From Anodontia alba (taxonomy: Eukaryota; Mollusca; Bivalvia; Lucinida; Lucinidae), in NCBI GenBank assembly GCA_964016985.1, contig OZ024834.1, positions 82,103,211-82,167,210 of the forward strand: a DNA stretch of 64,000 bases, read 5' to 3'. The translations under genes and the position numbers were made by a program. Positions 59,865-64,000 of this stretch are shown here, in pieces; positions within the stretch are counted from its first letter, which is position 1; the number at the start of each line of letters is the position of its first letter. The notes under the pieces are model-generated. The model was not told where the DNA came from and did no database searches. It saw only the letters and a list, made by a program, of their open reading frames with translations.

Positions 59865-61415
59865 AAAGAGACAAAGTTTGTGACTGAGTACACCCCTTTT
59901 CTGAAGGGACACAAACAAATTTGGAGTTTTCTCCCTCTGAAAGTATGTCCATTTCCCTCTTAACATTTCAGGATTCAAGGGCAACAATCTACGTCATCAG
60001 CGTGGTGATATGCAAATAGCTCTGACTATCACTGGTTTGGATTAATGCCAATGTCACAAAGAAAGCAAAATGCATTGAAAAATCACTTTGTGCACAAAAC
60101 ATGCCTATATGAGAACTATCTTCACCAAATTGCAAGTTCCATACTCATTCTAATTATTGCAGATACTTATACCATCTGTCCTCAGACTATATGTTACTTA
60201 ATATCAACATAGATTTTCAAAAGTGTCTGAACATCCAGTGTGTTTCAGAAGCCCGATTTTTCAATACACAAAGAGTCCATAGAGTATTGAATTTGATGCC
60301 CTAAACAAATATTCTAAATTTCATAAAATTATAATTCATTTGTCAAGATTCCGCAAAAATAGTTACTGGCGAAAATAAGTAGCCTCATCATCATTATGAC
60401 GTAGGTTGTAAGGGGTGAGAATTCAGACCCTCATAGACTTTCAAGATCAGTCTGTGTAAGGTTTTGCTTAGGCCCCTACTCAGATATAAAGGGCATTTTT
60501 ATCTATTTATCAGATACATGTACCAGGTATTTTTAGGCCATACAAGGTTTCCTTACCTAAAATCATTAGGTCAAGACCATAGATTACAATGCTTTATTGC
60601 CCCATAACTGGTGCATTGGTTAGAGTCTTTAATTAGACTTTCACATTTCAGAACACACAATCTATAACCTAAACAAAGTATGCAATGGGGTTATGTAGTT
60701 CTCATCATTCTGTCTAACCATCTGTCAGTTAACTTTTGCATTGAAGTTTTGCATTAAATTTGCTTGTTTTGCTTACACAGGTATTTCTGAAACTCATGTT
60801 CACAGGACCATTAACCTTAACTGAAACAGACAAAAAGTTTATCTGAAATGTCTCATTAACAAGATTTAAATGAAAGCCAGTCTATTTTAGAGAGAGAGAA
60901 AAAAAAAACTATCACTCTCTTGCTTCGCTGTCATCCGCTTGCAGGTAACCAGATTCATTCAAAAGTAAATCTATTTACAAAATACAAATATATAATTTAC
61001 CCATGATTTTTTAAACCCACATTCTGTACATGCAAAAAAAAAAAACAAAAAAAAAAAACAACAAAAAAACTTACTTGGTATTTGCCTGTAAAAATATCAA
61101 ATTCATATAGGAGCCTTCAGAAATCAATCCCTCCATAATAAGCCTAACTATTCATGTAGAACTGCCTCAACAAATAATGAACGGTAAAAGTCCTAAAATT
61201 CTGAACACGTTATTCCATACGTTTATGGCCTAACATACTTTTATTATGCAGTCGTTTCTTAAAATACGTGGGGGTACATGTATATGCCATTTTGCTAGAA
61301 ACTATGTTATACAAAATTTTAGGACATTTACTGTAGACTCGGGATTGTTTGTTACTATAGAATATGTTGGTAAACAGAGAAAGCAGGCAGAGCTGTAACT
61401 TCAATGATTTCAACG
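59865..61415. other. 1.5 kb without recognised features
   Basis: No gene, RNA or clear repeat on either strand apart from poly-A tracts at 60899-60908 and 61034-61068. The least repetitive stretch of the right flank. Confidence 0.5.
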
Positions 61416-61424
61416 TATGGTAAA

Positions 61425-61500
61425 TGTGGCATTTGGTCTGGGTCTACACTGTTTGCTCAGGCCTGCCTGTCCAAATACTCAAGCTAAATATGGTAAACAT
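61425..61500. repeat. TA-type core MITE fragment
   Basis: TTTGGTCTGGGTCTACACTG, TTTGCTCAGGCCTGCCTGTC, CAAATACTCAAGCTAAATAT: the right end of the family only. Confidence 0.65.
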
Positions 61501-61609
61501 AGAACAAATGGTATTTGAAATCTCATGCAAACTATCATTCATCGTATTCTAATAAAGTACAAAGTAGTAAGAAGAACGGATACACTTGGTAGATTTCTGC
61601 CATTTTACA

Positions 61610-61805
61610 AGGGGGACAACTTTTGTTACTTCCTGTTTGCTTTTCTGCACACCAAATCCCTTCTGAAAAGGGGTCTGCTCTAAAAGGAAAGAATTAGCTC
61701 CTAAGGGGTCTTCTCTAAAAGGAAAGAATTTGTATGGGGAATAAATTCTTTCCCTTTAGAGTAGACCCCTTTTCAGAAGGGAGTAGACCCCTTTTCAGGA
61801 GGGAG
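61610..61805. repeat. palindrome with AAGGAAAGAATT / AATTCTTTCC arms
   Basis: CCCTTCTGAAAAGGGGTCTG, CTCTAAAAGGAAAGAATT occurs twice on the left and is mirrored by AATTCTTTCCCTTTAGAGTA, GACCCCTTTTCAGAAGGG on the right, where GTAGACCCCTTTTCAG is also doubled. Shorter relatives at 26287-26350 and 53225-53275. Confidence 0.8.
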
Positions 61806-61936
61806 GTAAAAGCAATTGCAGCAGTTATCTCCCCTGAATGTGTGTCCATTCCCCTAAGAATGGTAAGTACAGCTGCTGAAATTGTAAAGTAGCACTATTA
61901 TTTGTTCTCATGGCACTAGGAACATAAATTTTACAT

Positions 61937-62158
61937 TACCATATTTACCCTAAGTATTGGGACACCTTAACTACTTGCCATACTTGTCATAAAATTTCAA
62001 AGGGTCCATTCTACTACCTCTTAATGTGTCTAAAATATTACTGGTTGGGTGGCAAACAGAGTAGATCCTGATCAGATGCCACATTTTTCAGCCATCTGAT
62101 CTGGGTCTACACTGTTTGTACAGGTCAGTCTGTCCAAATACTTAGGGTTATTACGGTA
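61937..62158. mobile_element. TA-type core-palindrome MITE, complete
   Basis: TACCATATTTACCCTAAGTA at the left and, inverted, TACTTAGGGTTATTACGGTA at the right. Core 62050-62122: GGCAAACAGAGTAGATCCTG, ATCAGATGCCACATTTTTCA, GCCATCTGATCTGGGTCTAC. The best reference copy of this family. Confidence 0.85.
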
Positions 62159-62434
62159 GTCTATATGTATACAACTATTATGACCATATGGAAATTTGTA
62201 GATTTCATGATCTCTGAGTATTAGTAACAAGAATATATCTAAAGACTTTGGAAATTCAAAAGGATCTAAAAGCAAAGTTAAAAGAATATATAATTTAACA
62301 TCCATATACAGGTAAATTTGGTGAGAAGTCTCACACTGTGTTTTTTTTTTATACTGTAAGGTATGTGTGGGAGTACATTTTCTATATGATGATTTGATGT
62401 TTTCCTTCTCTTTTAATCAGTGAAGAGGTGATAA

Positions 62435-62555
62435 TGAGAGGCTCTTACAATGAAGTGCTGTACAGTCATCAGTAGAATTCTGCCTCCAGTGGGCTTTAAA
62501 CCTGGGACCTCATGAACCAATGTCAAGCAGGTTAACGGCTTGGCCACACAAATGC
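62435..62555 (-). mobile_element. tRNA-derived SINE-2, minus strand
   Basis: GAGGCTCTTACAATGAAGTG, CTGTACAGTCATCAGTAG, TTCTGCCTCCAGTGGGCTTT, inverted B-box AAACCTGGGACC, then GCTTGGCCACACAAATG. Confidence 0.7.
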
Positions 62556-62559
62556 TAAC

Positions 62560-63185
62560 TTTGCACACAAATTTTAAGTTTTCTGGCCACACAGTTTTTA
62601 ACTTGGTTCTGGTAATCAAACGTTCAGTAAATGGTAAAAAAAAAAAATATAAGTACATACATTTGTAAAAAATGAAACACTATCATAGTTTGATCCAAAG
62701 CAAAACTATAAAAGTCAGCGTACAACAAAACCTACAATAAGACGTGTTTGATCCACCTATAAGGCAAGGGGTTCTCATTTATCCCTCTTTTGATAGCCCT
62801 GAGGCTGCAGAAGGCAAATGTGATCAGCAAAGACTGATCAGACCATGGACACACAACTGCATCAGTATTATTGTACATGTAGGTTTTGTCATGTGCTAGC
62901 TCATATTCAAAAGTGCCTTTAGCATGCTCCAAACCAGAGACGACAGTAACAAGTAATTTGATCCCCAAGCCCCCGACTCCCCTCCACTCAAATGCTAGAC
63001 ATTTTGTCGAAACTGTCTCAGAAGAAGACATTTTGAATGAAATATTGAGCTCCCCCCCACCCCCCACCCACTTTTTGTGGGGGAAAAAAATTCATAAAAA
63101 ATATCTTAAAATGTATTCTAATATATACAATCAGCAGGCATAACTGCTGATTATCAAGTAACAGGATCACTACAGCAAAAAGGAA
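62560..63185. other. unassigned sequence
   Basis: A purine/pyrimidine-skewed stretch at 63049-63090 (CCCCCCACCCCCC). No gene. Confidence 0.45.
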
Positions 63186-63234
63186 CATCTGAGTGAACAT
63201 ACATGTATAACAAATTACATAAGGACAGGCACTG

Positions 63235-63430
63235 GCCTAGCTCTACATAAGGTGTTTTTCTCAACAAAAAAGTGTTGATGTTTTTCTTATGTCTCAAAAA
63301 AAACAAAAAAAAAACATGTGGCACTGATTAGAAGCACCTCAGCAAGGCACTTCTCATGAGTACCCACAACATATATTTTTGTGGAAAAATAAGAAAAATA
63401 TTTAACTGATACCCGCTCTTATCTAGAGCT
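63235..63430. mobile_element. stem MITE copy
   Basis: CATGTGGCACTGATTAGAAG, CACCTCAGCAAGGCACTTCT, CATGAGTACCCACAACATAT and the terminus CTCTTATCTAGAGCTATG. Confidence 0.8.
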
Positions 63431-63646
63431 ATGCATTTGTGATTATGGGGAAGGGACTTTGTGGTGGAAGCAATATTTATCACATATACTAGTGAGCATT
63501 GATCTACTTAGCACATATCTGTCATGAAATTCTGCATTGAACGGACAAAAAAATTTGATTCGTTCATTTTTGTTGCACTTTCCTTCTTTTTTTTTTTCTG
63601 CACAGATGCTGCACCTATATTTTACAGTATATTTTATATACCATAA

Positions 63647-63852
63647 CATAGCTCTAGACAACAGGGGTACATGTATCAGATATACATTTTTCCTGTATCT
63701 TCAAGAAAACATATAATGTAGGTACTCATTAGTAGTGCCTCTCCGGGACACTTCTAATGCATACCCACAACATATGCTTTCATGAAGAAATATGAAAAAT
63801 ATCAATACTTTTTGGTTGAAAAAAAAAAAACATCTTATCTGGAGCTATGTAC
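63647..63852. mobile_element. stem MITE copy with both termini
   Basis: TAGCTCTAGACAACAGGGGT at the left, ATCTTATCTGGAGCTATGTA at the right: an imperfect inverted pair that defines the family's ends. Palindrome 63705-63795 (CTCATTAGTAGTGCC / GGGACACTTCTAATGC). Confidence 0.85.
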
Positions 63853-63885
63853 ATATATCTGGTTTAATCCTTGTCATGCTGAGTA

Positions 63886-64000
63886 ATTGTTTGTGTTGAG
63901 GTTTTATGGCCCAGTCAATCCAATGGGGTCATGTCGAGTGTGGTCAGTTTACTTAACCACACTTATACTGGGCAGGCTTAGTCCTCTAAGAGGTTAACCA
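63886..64000 (-). mobile_element. tRNA-derived SINE-1, minus strand, cut by window end
   Basis: Tail TTGTTTGTGTTGAGGTTTTA, then GGCCCAGTCAATCCAATGGG and CTGGGCAGGCTTAGTCCTCT. The tRNA head lies beyond the window. Confidence 0.9.

Noticed and set aside
3361..60000. CRISPR arrays suggested by many short spaced repeats
   Set aside because: Eukaryotic sequence with introns; repeat units are contiguous tandem units or palindromic MITEs, without uniform repeats separated by unique spacers.

Overview
The window is invertebrate nuclear DNA: AT-rich, intron-rich and packed with short non-autonomous transposons. The tandem-repeat elements with (GTCC)n-type microsatellites resemble the bivalve pearl/HINE class, so a marine bivalve (perhaps a venerid clam) is the likeliest source. 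That is an inference, not a species call.

The one gene I can support is on the plus strand: an orthologue of GEN1, the XPG/Rad2-family Holliday-junction resolvase. I traced 11 coding exons from the ATG at 12885 to the TGA at 49811. Every intron is GT-AG, every junction keeps the reading frame, and the joined coding length is 4200 nt (1399 codons plus stop). The order is N-nuclease (exons 1-2), I-nuclease with the acidic active-site residues (exons 3-5), helix-two-turn-helix (exon 5), linker (exons 6-8), chromodomain (exons 9-10), and a disordered tail of about 990 residues in one 3-kb exon (exon 11). No second gene is visible.

Layout. 1-12.86 kb: LINE reverse-transcriptase debris (1-790 and 8045-8625), inverted-repeat elements, arrays of a CGTTGGGCCAACG motif, a 59-bp minisatellite and HINE-like arrays. 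12.88-49.8 kb: GEN1, with introns filled by nested transposons. These include HINE-like arrays in intron 3, a solo-LTR-like element in intron 2, and a hAT-like element plus a pogo-like element holding a HINE in intron 5. Intron 9 has a TTAA-flanked palindrome split by a hAT-like element, Penelope-like palindromes and a LINE 3' end. 49.8-64 kb: no gene, only SINEs, MITEs and another HINE nested in a TA-flanked element.

The most unusual signal is a palindromic core of about 65 bp, roughly AAACAGTGTAGACCCAGATCAG and its inverse around a short loop. It recurs more than 15 times inside element families whose terminal repeats differ (at least three TTAA-flanked types and one TA-flanked type). Half-units of the same core are tandemly repeated inside the solo-LTR-like element, which itself inserted into a copy of the core. 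Several of these elements end within 6-40 bp of GEN1 splice sites. Repeat boundaries are by eye and good to about 10 bp unless a target-site duplication is quoted.
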